A stretch of DNA of 64,000 nucleotides from CAYJDG01 sp964368875 (GCA_964368875.1 CAYJDG010000002.1:1-64000); one strand, 5' to 3'; shown: positions 6,873 through 15,667, counted from the stretch's first letter. The notes: generated from the letters alone by a model not told the origin. Program-made: numbers and translations.

Positions 6873-8246
6873 TCACGGGCAAAGCCTTCTAAATTCGACA
6901 TATTTCTTGACAATCACATCAAGCGGATCGCGCTGCTTGCTGTCGAATACTTCGACCATTTGCTCAATATCGGCGTCGGTAAGCGCGATGATCACTTTCC
7001 TCTGGCCAGACCATAAATCTATGGTTCGGGTCATTTCCGCCCTTTTTAAGGGGTGCCTGGTGACAATCACCCCGAACCGACCAAGTTCATTCGCCAGATA
7101 TCTGTTTACCTGGTCTATATGCTCACGCTCGATCGACGCGACATTCTTCATCTCCATCGTAATCTGACGGGACCCGTAGTCGCTAAAAATTTCTTCTAGG
7201 AACGGACGAGTACGCGTGTTGTAAAAAATCAGATCGCGAATGCTCACCCCGCTGTCAGTCCTTGCCTGTTCCTTTGCAAAATCCAGATAAGGATAGAGTA
7301 GCGATGGCAATAGCTGACCGATTGCATCTTCATACTGGATGTCAGCTTGGCCAACTTTCCCAGTAGGAAGCTTTTTGATGATCGCCAACTTCCGCTTGGC
7401 CGACACCACGGGAATCTGGGAAAAAAGAGGGTCGTTTCCGCAATCGGCCGCGGTGCGCTCCTTGGCGGCAATATATGCGTCGACCACACCGTAATGATCT
7501 CGATTGTAGTTTAGTACCTTGACCCGGGTTAGCTCTTCAGGTGTGTGCGAGACCTCATCCTGCGGGCAATACTTCTCAAAATAGTCCTCGTAATTGATCC
7601 AGGGCACGAACCGAAGCCACCGTTTCGGAACAATTATGATCGGCTTTCCATCCACGGGGTTGATGGGTAGCGAAGCACCTCGCAAGGTCTCAAACTTGTT
7701 GTCGCGGTAGTTGTAGACGTTCGGAACGTCGCATTGAGCACGCGGAATGCCAAAGCGATCGCATTGATCCATCGTGAAATCGATAAGAACCGACTTTAGA
7801 AAGCTGCATGCAATATCGCTGATCCGGTCTTTAGAGATACCCTCCACAAAAAACTGGATTTCCTCAAAATGCCGGAAGCCATTGTCGTGGTAAGCAGGAA
7901 TTCGCTGGAACAGCGCTATGATTTCTTGCGCCTTTGCTTCACCGATACGCTTTCCCCGCCGCTTCGCAGAAGACCCCAAGCCGATTTCATCGCATTCGGA
8001 GGCTGCAATCAAAGCTTCAATGGCCTCTTTCTCCCTACCATTTTTGGCAAGCATTCCAAGGTAGTTGAAGGCGTTTACCAAACCCGTATGAAACATCTGA
8101 TCTTGCTGTGACGGTGAGCGCCACAGCATGAAGGGATCAAGATAAAGCGGAATGTCCTCATCTAGGAACGGGATCGCAAAGTCCGCCTCATGTTGGGCAA
8201 CATAGAGGCCATGATGATCCGTCAGTCTTGGGCGAATTAGTGCCAT
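6873..8246 (-). CDS. Hypothetical protein with C-terminal PD-(D/E)XK-like core (Z1 operon, gene 2)
   Basis: I take the ATG at 8246, preceded by GAGGACACT, giving 457 residues. The N-terminal 300 residues begin with a conserved-looking FLDEDIPLYLDPFMLW stretch and are of unknown function. Near residues 350-400 the sequence RDLIFYNTRTRPFLEEIF, then ITMEMKNV, then HIDQVNRYL fits Asp...Glu-x-Lys...Gln of a PD-(D/E)XK nuclease. It lies 19 bases after the Z1 gene and is co-oriented. From memory, related uncharacterised proteins occur near methyltransferases, which supports a restriction role, but I cannot name a family. No GHKL ATPase motifs are present. Confidence 0.6.
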   Translation of the reverse strand: MALIRPRLTDHHGLYVAQHEADFAIPFLDEDIPLYLDPFMLWRSPSQQDQMFHTGLVNAFNYLGMLAKNGREKEAIEALIAASECDEIGLGSSAKRRGKRIGEAKAQEIIALFQRIPAYHDNGFRHFEEIQFFVEGISKDRISDIACSFLKSVLIDFTMDQCDRFGIPRAQCDVPNVYNYRDNKFETLRGASLPINPVDGKPIIIVPKRWLRFVPWINYEDYFEKYCPQDEVSHTPEELTRVKVLNYNRDHYGVVDAYIAAKERTAADCGNDPLFSQIPVVSAKRKLAIIKKLPTGKVGQADIQYEDAIGQLLPSLLYPYLDFAKEQARTDSGVSIRDLIFYNTRTRPFLEEIFSDYGSRQITMEMKNVASIEREHIDQVNRYLANELGRFGVIVTRHPLKRAEMTRTIDLWSGQRKVIIALTDADIEQMVEVFDSKQRDPLDVIVKKYVEFRRLCP

Positions 8247-8265
8247 AGTGTCCTCGCCTGAACGG

Positions 8266-10602
8266 TCATGCCGCCACCTTTGTCGCAAAGACACAGGGCT
8301 CAACGTCGGTAGGCGCTACAAAAATCGGCCACCAGAAGCGGTGCGCGGTCCAGCCGCGCCCCTTGCCGCCTTCCTGTTGAAGCAGGACTAAAAGCGGCTT
8401 TGACCGAGGTGTGCCAAGGATAGTCTGCCGAAGACGAGGACCAAGGATGGACCGACCAGACTTATCGCCTGACTTTTCCTTGTTTAGCTCGCGGCCTGTT
8501 TCCGCGTAGACGAGTATCTGCCCATCGCCGCCCCGTTCTACATCCGAGTAGTAATCAATAATGGCGCGCATTGCGTCCCACTCGAATTCGGTGTCGTCAA
8601 ACTCGATGCTCGTCTCGATCGTGTTGATGATATCGAGAGCAACCTTTGGATTAACTGAGAAGTATTTTCCGCTGTCCCGCCATTCTAGCGGTATCAGCTT
8701 CTCAAGCTTTGCCTGTACGGTTGCCATATGACTGCCTCCGCGGGTATCAAATCCAGATGGAAGAAGCATACCGTCCGGTGCCACTGAAACGAGATCACTG
8801 AGCGCAACCTTGTTTGGCGCGCAGGCGCGGACACGCCTCGACGCATCCGCTTGGATAAAGGCAATGCCATTGCGGTTTGAGCCCTGCTCAAAAGCCTTAC
8901 GCAGCGTGTTTTCAACAGCATTGATCGTATAAAGTCGATCATATACGGCGCGGGAGGTAAAAAATCGCGTGACTACAAGGTCCTTCCACTCCCGGTTCCC
9001 GTACATACGAGAATGTTGAAGAACGGTGTCCGCCTGCATCTGTTTGGGGTTGCGGCCATAATAAAAGGCCAGAAGGTTGGGCACAGTAATGCCGCGGTCA
9101 AGAATGTTACCCCCGACAAAAATGTTGTAGGGAGTGCGGAGGCGCAGCTCAGATTTAGCGTCAAGAAGCGCCACAACGTCTTGGTCTGAATTCACCTTCG
9201 CAACGGCAACTTCGCCACTCAAGAAGGCATCGACAAAAACATCAAAGGCATCTTCCCGTGGCGGCATCGCCCCACCGTCCGCCGAGACCGAAAAAGAGAT
9301 GTCGTCGAAAGCTTCTTCAAACATTGGACGCAGCGAACCAGGATGCTTGTCGGCAGCTTGAACGATGGCACCGATCAGCCAGTCGATCACCTGGTTTTGC
9401 CAGCTATGAGCGGACTTTTGCGTGTCGTTGTGGATGATCATCGCATACTTTTTCTCGCGCTCCCCAGTTTCCGCCTGCTGCCAACGTCGTACGCTGGCTG
9501 CTACAATGAACGAAGAGATGGCGCGGCGAAGGCCGGCCGTGTTGAGATTATCGAGCACTCGATCGGCACTTATGCGGCGTAGGTCCGGACGCCTTAGAGC
9601 GTCTTGTTCTTGATCTGACACGAAGACGGTCAGCCGTGACAGCGGCTCGGTATCCTCATAGTCACCAAAGTATTTGTCACCCCCGACATAGCCCGAATGA
9701 ATAGGCAGAAGCTCGGTGAATGCTGGCCTCTTCGGCTGAAACACAAAATTTGAGCTGGTGATAGCCTCTTCATAATCCTCCGGCTGCAGATAGAGAGAAT
9801 ATGGAGTAGCGGTGACCTGCAAAAATGCGACGCCTGCGTTGTCTACCAGCGTGCGAAGCTCGTCTAGCTGCCCAGCAATGGCTCCTTGGCTTAGAGCTGT
9901 CTCACCCTTTTTGGTAACAAAGCGGACGCTAGCCAAATCAGCTTCATCATCAACCAGAAGCACGCGACGCTGATGAAGGTCCTTTTCCGTCTTCATGAAG
10001 TCGATCAGCCGTTCAAGATTCTGCTTTTGCTTCTTTGCTACAATGACAATTTTACGCTTCAGCTCGCTCTGTGCCAGCCTCTCAGGTAGGTTCATAATGT
10101 CCAGGACGAGGAATTCATCTTCATCGATGAATTCTTTGAAGTCGGCACTAAGGCGGGCGACTGTTTGTGCCGAAAGAGTCTTGGTGCCCTTGGTCACTAC
10201 CAGAGCGATGTCAAAACCCTTGTCAAAGGCAGCCGCAATGACGCCGACAAATCCGCGGGTTTTTCCGCTTTGTATCTGGCCGAGCAACATGGCCGGTTTG
10301 TTGGATGTACCCTCGTGAAGCCGATTCGCGACTTTCTCGATGCAGGCAGCCAGCTCTTCGCTGTCACCACGGAAATTCTTCAACCGTGCGTAATACGAGG
10401 AGCCACTTTGGAACGACGCCAGTTTTCGATTATTCTTAATGAGCCAAGCCCGAATTTGAGAACGACGGAAGACGGGCCCAGACGCCAAATTGCTGATTGG
10501 TTTCGGGAAGTCCGTTGCCCGCGATCGCCAGTTAGTGACCGCCTGGCTAGTCACATCGGCGAGTGTCGCGATTTCATTTATACCCAAAATTTCCTCTTTC
10601 AT
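8266..10602 (-). CDS. Z1-domain SF2-type ATPase with N-terminal HTH
   Basis: The protein (778 residues from the ATG at 10602, behind GAGAGG) starts with a short MerR/AlpA-like helix-turn-helix (INEIATLADVTSQAVTNWRS). A P-loop ATPase follows: Walker A GQIQSGKT at 108-115, Walker B DDEAD at 218-222, VTATP at 263-267, then the Z1 signature FVGGNILDRGITVPNL and QHSRMYGNR. Z1 proteins are helicase-like ATPases of restriction-type systems, often with MORC-type ATPases, methylases and nucleases. The N-terminal HTH could bind the inverted repeat just upstream, giving autoregulation, or direct the ATPase to DNA. An upstream in-frame codon at 10800 is less likely because that region has no protein-like character. 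Confidence 0.85.
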   Translation of the reverse strand: MKEEILGINEIATLADVTSQAVTNWRSRATDFPKPISNLASGPVFRRSQIRAWLIKNNRKLASFQSGSSYYARLKNFRGDSEELAACIEKVANRLHEGTSNKPAMLLGQIQSGKTRGFVGVIAAAFDKGFDIALVVTKGTKTLSAQTVARLSADFKEFIDEDEFLVLDIMNLPERLAQSELKRKIVIVAKKQKQNLERLIDFMKTEKDLHQRRVLLVDDEADLASVRFVTKKGETALSQGAIAGQLDELRTLVDNAGVAFLQVTATPYSLYLQPEDYEEAITSSNFVFQPKRPAFTELLPIHSGYVGGDKYFGDYEDTEPLSRLTVFVSDQEQDALRRPDLRRISADRVLDNLNTAGLRRAISSFIVAASVRRWQQAETGEREKKYAMIIHNDTQKSAHSWQNQVIDWLIGAIVQAADKHPGSLRPMFEEAFDDISFSVSADGGAMPPREDAFDVFVDAFLSGEVAVAKVNSDQDVVALLDAKSELRLRTPYNIFVGGNILDRGITVPNLLAFYYGRNPKQMQADTVLQHSRMYGNREWKDLVVTRFFTSRAVYDRLYTINAVENTLRKAFEQGSNRNGIAFIQADASRRVRACAPNKVALSDLVSVAPDGMLLPSGFDTRGGSHMATVQAKLEKLIPLEWRDSGKYFSVNPKVALDIINTIETSIEFDDTEFEWDAMRAIIDYYSDVERGGDGQILVYAETGRELNKEKSGDKSGRSILGPRLRQTILGTPRSKPLLVLLQQEGGKGRGWTAHRFWWPIFVAPTDVEPCVFATKVAA

Positions 10603-10611
10603 GATCGCCTC

Positions 10612-10632
10612 TCTGTGTGTTTTATACACAGA
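10612..10632. promoter_or_regulatory. Inverted repeat before the Z1 operon
   Basis: TCTGTGT-N7-ACACAGA forms a 21-base interrupted palindrome that ends about 10 bases before the Z1 start codon. It is a likely operator for an HTH protein, possibly the N-terminal HTH of the Z1 protein itself. It differs from the C-boxes near 4.9 kb, so it is not obviously a target of that controller. Confidence 0.5.
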
Positions 10633-10723
10633 ATATTGACGCCGATCCGAGTGATCCGTCAACAACTTTTTTTCTAGTTGATTGCAGTTTGCCATGCCAC
10701 CACCTACAATAAAATGGAACATA

Positions 10724-10752
10724 TTGAGAACAATTCGTAAATGATGTAGTAT
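10724..10752 (+). promoter_or_regulatory. Candidate promoter for the cytosine methyltransferase
   Basis: TTGAGA and TAGTAT are separated by 17 bases, about 130 bases before the methyltransferase ATG. This is a reasonable sigma-70 match in the divergent region of about 280 bases. It is a pattern match only. Confidence 0.33.
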
Positions 10753-10880
10753 TTTAGTGGGTTTACTCTGCGCCCACGTCGGGACGGCGTGCAGCCACAA
10801 TCTCGTGGATAATGCCGGTCCCGGGCCACTTTACGTCACCCATCGAGCGCGGTGTCATCCATAGTAGTTAAAAGGGCATT

Positions 10881-12029
10881 ATGATTCACGGTAATTTCTA
10901 CGAATTTTTCGCGGGTGGAGGGATGGTCAGCGCTGGCCTTGGCAAGCGTTGGAAGTGTCTTTTTGCGAACGATTTAGACCCAAAGAAAGCTGACAGTTAC
11001 GCCCGCAACTGGGGTTCTAAGTCCCTCCGATTTGGCGACGTAAAAGCTGTGACGACCGATCACCTGCCTGGTGAGCCCGATTTAGTATGGGCATCTTTTC
11101 CTTGTCAGGACTTGTCTCTTGCCGGTGCGGGTGCTGGATTGAAGGGAGAAAGGTCGGGCACCTTTTGGCCGTTTTGGAAGCTAGTGAAGACTCTGAATAC
11201 CGAAGGCCGCGGACCGAAAATTGTCGCCCTCGAAAATGTTTGCGGTGCGCTAACATCACATGGCGGTGAGGATTTCAAAGCAATCTGCGCAGCCCTCGCG
11301 GGCCAGGGCTATAATTTTGGCGCTCTTGTTATAGATGCCGTACGTTTTCTTCCACAATCGCGACCACGCCTTTTCATCATCGGCATACGTGAGGACGTCG
11401 CAATTCCTCGGCAGATAATGACGGACGCCCCTTCCTCAGCTTGGCATACGAGCGCATTGCTCGAAGCCCATAGCAAGCTTTCTCGTAAGTGTGCAGACCG
11501 CTGGGTTTGGTGGAATATGCGCGAACCTTCTGACCGTAAAACCAGCTTCGCCGATGTGCTGGAAGATAATCCTAAGGATGTGAAGTGGCATACACGCGAG
11601 CAAACGCAGACTTTGCTGGCGATGATGAGCCCCGTGAACATCGCAAAGGTTGAAGCCGCACAGCGCTCTGGCCGCCGCATAGTTGGAACGATCTACAAAC
11701 GTACCCGCAAGGATGCGACTGGCGCGAAGGCGCAGCGCGCAGAAATTCGTTTCGACGATATCGCAGGTTGCCTTCGTACGCCTGCTGGCGGGTCTAGCCG
11801 ACAGCTAATCATGGTAGTCGAAGGCAGAAAAATTCGCTCTCGCCTGATTTCGAGCCGCGAAACTGCAAGATTGATGGGACTAGATGAGGACTATGTATTG
11901 CCAGAAAAATACAACGACGCTTATCATTTGACAGGCGATGGCGTTGCCGTGCCCGTCGTGAGGCATCTGGCCGATACTTTATTCGAACCTATCCTTCGCG
12001 GCCGCCGTCAAGATCGTGAGGCCGCGTGA
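10881..12029 (+). CDS. DNA (cytosine-5)-methyltransferase
   Basis: All main C5-methylase motifs are present in order: FAGGG at residues 10-14 (cofactor binding), FPCQDLS with catalytic Cys75, ENV at 118-120, QSRPRLFIIG, a target-recognition region, and a C-terminal GDGVAVPVV motif. It transfers methyl groups to cytosine in a specific site and should protect the host from a matching nuclease. The ATG follows AAAAGGGC. It overlaps the following DUF4928 gene by 4 bases (GTGA), so the two form a methylase/nuclease operon. The start is divergent from the Z1 operon, and the methylase may serve that system too. Confidence 0.93.
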   Translation: MIHGNFYEFFAGGGMVSAGLGKRWKCLFANDLDPKKADSYARNWGSKSLRFGDVKAVTTDHLPGEPDLVWASFPCQDLSLAGAGAGLKGERSGTFWPFWKLVKTLNTEGRGPKIVALENVCGALTSHGGEDFKAICAALAGQGYNFGALVIDAVRFLPQSRPRLFIIGIREDVAIPRQIMTDAPSSAWHTSALLEAHSKLSRKCADRWVWWNMREPSDRKTSFADVLEDNPKDVKWHTREQTQTLLAMMSPVNIAKVEAAQRSGRRIVGTIYKRTRKDATGAKAQRAEIRFDDIAGCLRTPAGGSSRQLIMVVEGRKIRSRLISSRETARLMGLDEDYVLPEKYNDAYHLTGDGVAVPVVRHLADTLFEPILRGRRQDREAA

Positions 12030-12958
12030 GTACAAGTTGGCCCGATGAAGTTGTAACATTCGATAAGTCTTCAATCGGACTATCAAAAGGGGCACTCTCC
12101 CTTGTTCTAATCCTGACGCGTAACGCTAAGCCCATGATTTTTCCTCTGGATAAAGCCAGTTTCTTAGCCCCTCGTGGCGGGCAGGTCGCAGGTCTTGGTG
12201 GCGGCGCGATTAAGCGCATTCTCAAGGATCACGGTATAAACCGCGTTCTTTCCAGCGAAGGTGGACGCACATCGCGCGGCAACATGGAGCGTATGAGTGT
12301 CTATATTGACGTGCTTAATGACCTTCATACGAGCGGCTCACTCGATCTAGATCAACTAGAGAGTTACTGGGTTGAACGTGTGCTGGCATACTTCGATTCC
12401 AAGCCTTTCAGCTTCAAGCTAGATCCAAACAAGTCTCTGCGTGCCTGTATTCGAGACCTTCTGGGCCAGGCGGTTGAGCGACAGCGCGAAGTCAAAGGGA
12501 CTATGTATCACGGCGCGGTTATGCAACACCTCGTCGGCGCAAAGCTCGATTACGTTACAAAGGGTGCAGTAAAAAGTCATGGGTTTTCTGTTGCAGATGC
12601 GCCATCGGGCCGCGCAGGTGATTTTCTGGTCGGTGATGTTGCTATTCACGTGACAACCGCGCCAGGCGAGCCACTCGTCAACAAATGTCAGCAAAACCTG
12701 ACTAGTGGTCTGCGTCCGATCATTGTTACCACCGAAGACGGCGTTGGCGGCGCAAAGGCTCTTGCCAAACAAGCCGGCGTCGATGACCGGCTCGATGTGA
12801 TTGAGATTGAACAGTTCATCGCTACCAATATTTACGAGTGGAGCCTCTTCGAGCGGAATGGTCGCCCCACGGCGATCAAAGACATCATTGAGCGCTACAA
12901 CCTCATTGTCGGGGAGTGCGAGAGCGACCCCAGTCTTCGAATTGAGTTTGACGAGTGA
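12026..12958 (+). CDS. DUF4928-family protein, probable type II restriction endonuclease
   Basis: The 310-residue product matches, from memory, the DUF4928 family, which is typically encoded directly after a C5-methyltransferase. A likely nuclease core is RAGDFLVGDVAIHVTTAPGE, in which Asp residues precede a beta strand, as in restriction enzymes with divergent PD-(D/E)XK sites; a standard Glu-x-Lys is not seen. It starts at GTG overlapping the methylase stop. Its likely role is to cut unmethylated DNA at the site protected by that methylase. Function rests on context and family memory. Confidence 0.7.
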   Translation: MSTSWPDEVVTFDKSSIGLSKGALSLVLILTRNAKPMIFPLDKASFLAPRGGQVAGLGGGAIKRILKDHGINRVLSSEGGRTSRGNMERMSVYIDVLNDLHTSGSLDLDQLESYWVERVLAYFDSKPFSFKLDPNKSLRACIRDLLGQAVERQREVKGTMYHGAVMQHLVGAKLDYVTKGAVKSHGFSVADAPSGRAGDFLVGDVAIHVTTAPGEPLVNKCQQNLTSGLRPIIVTTEDGVGGAKALAKQAGVDDRLDVIEIEQFIATNIYEWSLFERNGRPTAIKDIIERYNLIVGECESDPSLRIEFDE

Positions 12959-13185
12959 CCTCCGAAGTCCGTACAACAACAATGCGGGCGGTGAAGTCAA
13001 AAAGGATACTAAACTTGAAATCCTTGTTCATCAAGCAAGATTAAGAGCAATCCATCCAATTTTAAACTGGATACAACCCTGAAACCAGGCACTCGGCTAG
13101 TTCGAATACATGTCCTTTTATTGCTCATTGTTTTCTCGACTTCTGCGCCAAAGGAAGCGTGCATGTGTATGTAAGGAGAATACAT

Positions 13186-13644
13186 ATGCAACAACAAAAT
13201 TATCTAGATTTGAGTCTACAACACCTTCCAAATATGACCACTCAGCAACTTCGTGAACATTGGTCATATGCGTGGAAACTTAAGCCCCCTAAATGTATCA
13301 GCCGCAGGATGCTACTTACCAGCCTTCGCTATAAGCTCCGTGAAGTCAGGGGTGAAGGTCTTAGCCACGAGCAACAGGCAAAGCTGGATCAGCTCGTCAG
13401 AGCTTACAAGCGCAGCCAGAGTGATGGCACCAAACGCCAGATGCAGATTAAGTCCGGTACTCAGTTGATCCGACAATGGAATGGCAAACGTCATACCGTG
13501 ACTGTCAAAAATGGCTTTTTCGAATACGACGCAAAGATCTACAAAAGTCTCTCAGCCGTCGCTTCCGAAATCGCGGGCACCCGATGGAATGGGTGGGTCT
13601 TTTTCGGCGTGAAAAGGCCAACCTCTAATAAGGAGGTCGCATGA
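13186..13644 (+). CDS. DUF2924-family protein
   Basis: The 152-residue basic protein has the DUF2924 pattern: an N-terminal LTTQQLREHW-type helix region, SRRMLLTSLRYKL, then GTQLIRQWNGKRHTVTV and a C-terminal RWNGWVFFG. DUF2924 genes commonly precede serine recombinases in alphaproteobacterial mobile elements and may assist recombination. The ATG at 13186 follows AAGGAGAA. A start 27 bases earlier lacks this signal. It overlaps the recombinase start by 4 bases (ATGA). Confidence 0.8.
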   Translation: MQQQNYLDLSLQHLPNMTTQQLREHWSYAWKLKPPKCISRRMLLTSLRYKLREVRGEGLSHEQQAKLDQLVRAYKRSQSDGTKRQMQIKSGTQLIRQWNGKRHTVTVKNGFFEYDAKIYKSLSAVASEIAGTRWNGWVFFGVKRPTSNKEVA

Positions 13645-15197
13645 AAATTCCTACCAAATACTGCGCCATCTACACTCGTAAATCCACAGAGGAAGGACTG
13701 GAACAGGATTTCAATACTCTGGATGCTCAGCGCGAGGCGTGTCTGTCATTTATTTCTAGTCAGAAAGCAGAAGGCTGGAAAGCTTTGTCCGATTACTACG
13801 ATGATGGTGGCTTTACGGGTGGTAATATGGATCGCCCGGCTTTAAAAAAATTGCTGGAAGATATCCGGGCTGGAAAGGTGAATACAGTAGTTGTCTATAA
13901 AATTGATCGCCTCACGCGATCACTTATGGATTTTTCAAAGCTGGTAGAGATTTTTGATCAATATGGCGTGACCTTTGTTAGCGTAACGCAGTCATTTAAT
14001 ACCACAACATCTATGGGACGTCTGACACTGAATGTTCTGCTGTCCTTTGCTCAATTTGAGCGTGAGGTCATCGGTGAGCGTGTAAGAGATAAGATCGCGG
14101 CTAGTAAAAAGAAAGGTATGTGGATGGGTGGCAATAATCCCATCGGTTATGAACGGATAAATAAGCAACTGGTGCCGAAAAAAGAAGAAATCCCATTTGT
14201 AACGATACTGTTTGAACGCTACCTGGCTCTAGGAAGTGTCCGCAGATTGGGAGAAGAGTTCAAAGAAAAAAACATAGTTTCGCGGACTTGGGTGTCATCA
14301 AAAAATAAACAACATGGTGGCACTCCATACAGTCGTGGCACCTTATATGCCATCCTGAGCAATCCAGTTTATATCGGAAAAATCAGACATAAAAAGCAGG
14401 TCTATGATGGATTACATCCAGCCATTATAGATCAAACTCTTTGGGATAAGGTTCAGAGGAAATTAAAAGAAAACCTTGTCTCGGATAAAATTCAGAAGAG
14501 AGGGAAAAGCCTACTGCAAGGCAAACTCTATGATCACGAAGGAAGTCTTTATAGCCCCAGTCATACAAATAAAAAAGGAAAGCGTTACCGATATTATATC
14601 AGTCAAAATCTACTCCAGTACAGAAATCATCCTCAGGGTGTGCTCTCCCGTTTGCCGGCAGATGAAATAGAAGATCTTGTTAGAAAAATTGTCACAGACC
14701 AGTTTGTCAACCAGCAGAGTGTGGCGAATATTCTAAATCTTGATGTTATCGAACATCATGATGTGATTGATTACATATCAGCTTGCCGCCAGGAAATTAA
14801 CATTGATTCCATAATCTGTACCGCCTGTCAGAAAATTAGCCTCTCCCAAGAACAATTGCGTATAACGATGAATAGTAGCACTTTGGCTGAAGTCCTTAAG
14901 CTGCAATTTAATCTAACCTTACCCCCTCTCCATAATGACCTGACGTATGAAATGGCAGTGCCATATTACGTGACACGCACTCGGAAGGGCGCAATCATGA
15001 TTGATACGCAGGATACTGGTTTGTCCAAAGATGATCCTTTTAATCGTCCCGACCATCAGATTCATAACTGGGTCCGGGGCACCGTCTGGCGCGATATGTA
15101 CTTCAAGGGAAAGATGCTGGAAGAAATAGCGGCTCAAGAAAAGGTCGACGTCCGGTATGTTGCACGACTGATCGATGAAAGTCTTGCTGTGATCTGA
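13641..15197 (+). CDS. Large serine recombinase (site-specific integrase)
   Basis: The N-terminal resolvase domain contains YTRKST with the nucleophile Ser15, then KIDRLTRSLMDF and FAQFEREVIGERVRDKI. A recombinase domain (from about residue 165, GYERIN...) and a C-terminal DNA-binding region follow. At 518 residues it is the size of large serine integrases that insert phages and islands by joining attP and attB. A classic Cys zinc-ribbon is not obvious. It sits at the right end of the island next to tRNA-Gln, the usual place for an integrase at one attachment end. It is translationally coupled to DUF2924. Confidence 0.92.
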   Translation: MKIPTKYCAIYTRKSTEEGLEQDFNTLDAQREACLSFISSQKAEGWKALSDYYDDGGFTGGNMDRPALKKLLEDIRAGKVNTVVVYKIDRLTRSLMDFSKLVEIFDQYGVTFVSVTQSFNTTTSMGRLTLNVLLSFAQFEREVIGERVRDKIAASKKKGMWMGGNNPIGYERINKQLVPKKEEIPFVTILFERYLALGSVRRLGEEFKEKNIVSRTWVSSKNKQHGGTPYSRGTLYAILSNPVYIGKIRHKKQVYDGLHPAIIDQTLWDKVQRKLKENLVSDKIQKRGKSLLQGKLYDHEGSLYSPSHTNKKGKRYRYYISQNLLQYRNHPQGVLSRLPADEIEDLVRKIVTDQFVNQQSVANILNLDVIEHHDVIDYISACRQEINIDSIICTACQKISLSQEQLRITMNSSTLAEVLKLQFNLTLPPLHNDLTYEMAVPYYVTRTRKGAIMIDTQDTGLSKDDPFNRPDHQIHNWVRGTVWRDMYFKGKMLEEIAAQEKVDVRYVARLIDESLAVI

Positions 15198-15361
15198 CAA
15201 ATCGATATGGCTCCTTCGTGGACACACAGGAATTCCCATCCGCCACGCTCATCGAATTTAATGAAACACTGCGATGGAGCGGACTCGCACTACCTTGTTT
15301 TGAGAAAAAGGCGATTTTCGGCGGCACTTTTTTGCATTCTCAAAGTCCGCTCAAAACAGAC
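15198..15361. other. Spacer between recombinase and tRNA terminator; likely attachment region
   Basis: No gene is supported here. A frame can be read across it (ATLIEFNETLRWSGLALP and onward) but it runs into the tRNA-Gln on the other strand, so it is probably a remnant or chance. An attachment site for the serine recombinase would be expected near here, because the tRNA gene and its terminator to the right are intact. No repeat was found to pin it down. Confidence 0.35.
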
Positions 15362-15396
15362 ACAAAAATGGCCCGCTGTTGGCGGGCTATTTTTGT
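15362..15396 (-). terminator. Terminator after tRNA-Gln
   Basis: The stem GCCCGC / GCGGGC (15371-15376 and 15382-15387) with a 5-base loop is flanked by A- and T-rich tracts on both sides. On the minus strand it ends in ATTTTTGTG and would terminate the tRNA-Gln transcript. It could also stop rightward transcription from the recombinase. Confidence 0.8.
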
Positions 15397-15430
15397 ATTT
15401 TCTCTTGTATATCAAATACTTGAAAGTAAA

Positions 15431-15505
15431 TGGCTGGGGCGGCTGGATTCGAACCAACGCATGGCGGTACCAAAAACCGCTGCCTTACCGCTTGGCGACG
15501 CCCCA
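15431..15505 (-). tRNA. tRNA-Gln (anticodon TTG)
   Basis: The minus strand reads TGGGGCG, the D-arm region GCCAAGCGGTAAGGC, the anticodon stem-loop GCGGTTTTTGGTACCGC with anticodon TTG, the T-arm with GGTTCGAATCC, then CGCCCCA-G-CCA. The acceptor stem pairs fully and the CCA end is encoded. The total is 75 bases. It reads toward the island, so its 3' end faces the recombinase. No duplicated 3' fragment was found in the visible island. Confidence 0.95.
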
Positions 15506-15667
15506 AACTCTTAAGAAAAGTCTTAATTAGTCTAGCTGAAAGCTGGCAGACCATAGCCAAGGCCTTGATAAAACGCAAGCATCAAAAGGGGTCAAACTTG
15601 TGGACAAATTTGCCGGGTCGTTCTAAGGATCTGTCATGCATTATACAAAATACCTTAAGCTCGGGTC

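Larger units (their letters stand above)
1..15361. mobile_element. Probable integrative island with defence cargo (left end outside window)
   Basis: The right part of this stretch ends with a DUF2924 gene and a large serine recombinase, then a tRNA-Gln with its terminator, after which ordinary chromosomal genes begin. Everything to the left is accessory: RES toxin-like gene, orphan-type methyltransferase, nuclease-like genes, controller protein, Z1 ATPase operon and cytosine methyltransferase. No phage structural, replication or conjugation genes are visible, so the type of element is unknown. The left boundary lies before the window. The right boundary is an inference; I saw no direct repeat that proves an attachment site. 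Confidence 0.45.

Noticed and set aside
5512..10602. MORC/GHKL ATPase in the Z1 operon
   Set aside because: None of the five products shows the GHKL N-, G1- or G2-box motifs.
10603..10800. Longer start for the Z1 protein
   Set aside because: The extra 66 residues have no domain character, and the ATG at 10602 has a good GAGAGG site and begins the HTH.
1..15361. Complete prophage
   Set aside because: The ParB-methylase, DUF5681 and serine recombinase are phage-compatible, but no terminase, portal, capsid, tail or lysis genes are present.
15218..15514. Frame of 98 codons between recombinase and tRNA
   Set aside because: It runs through the terminator and the whole tRNA-Gln, has no ribosome-binding site, and shows no recognised domain.
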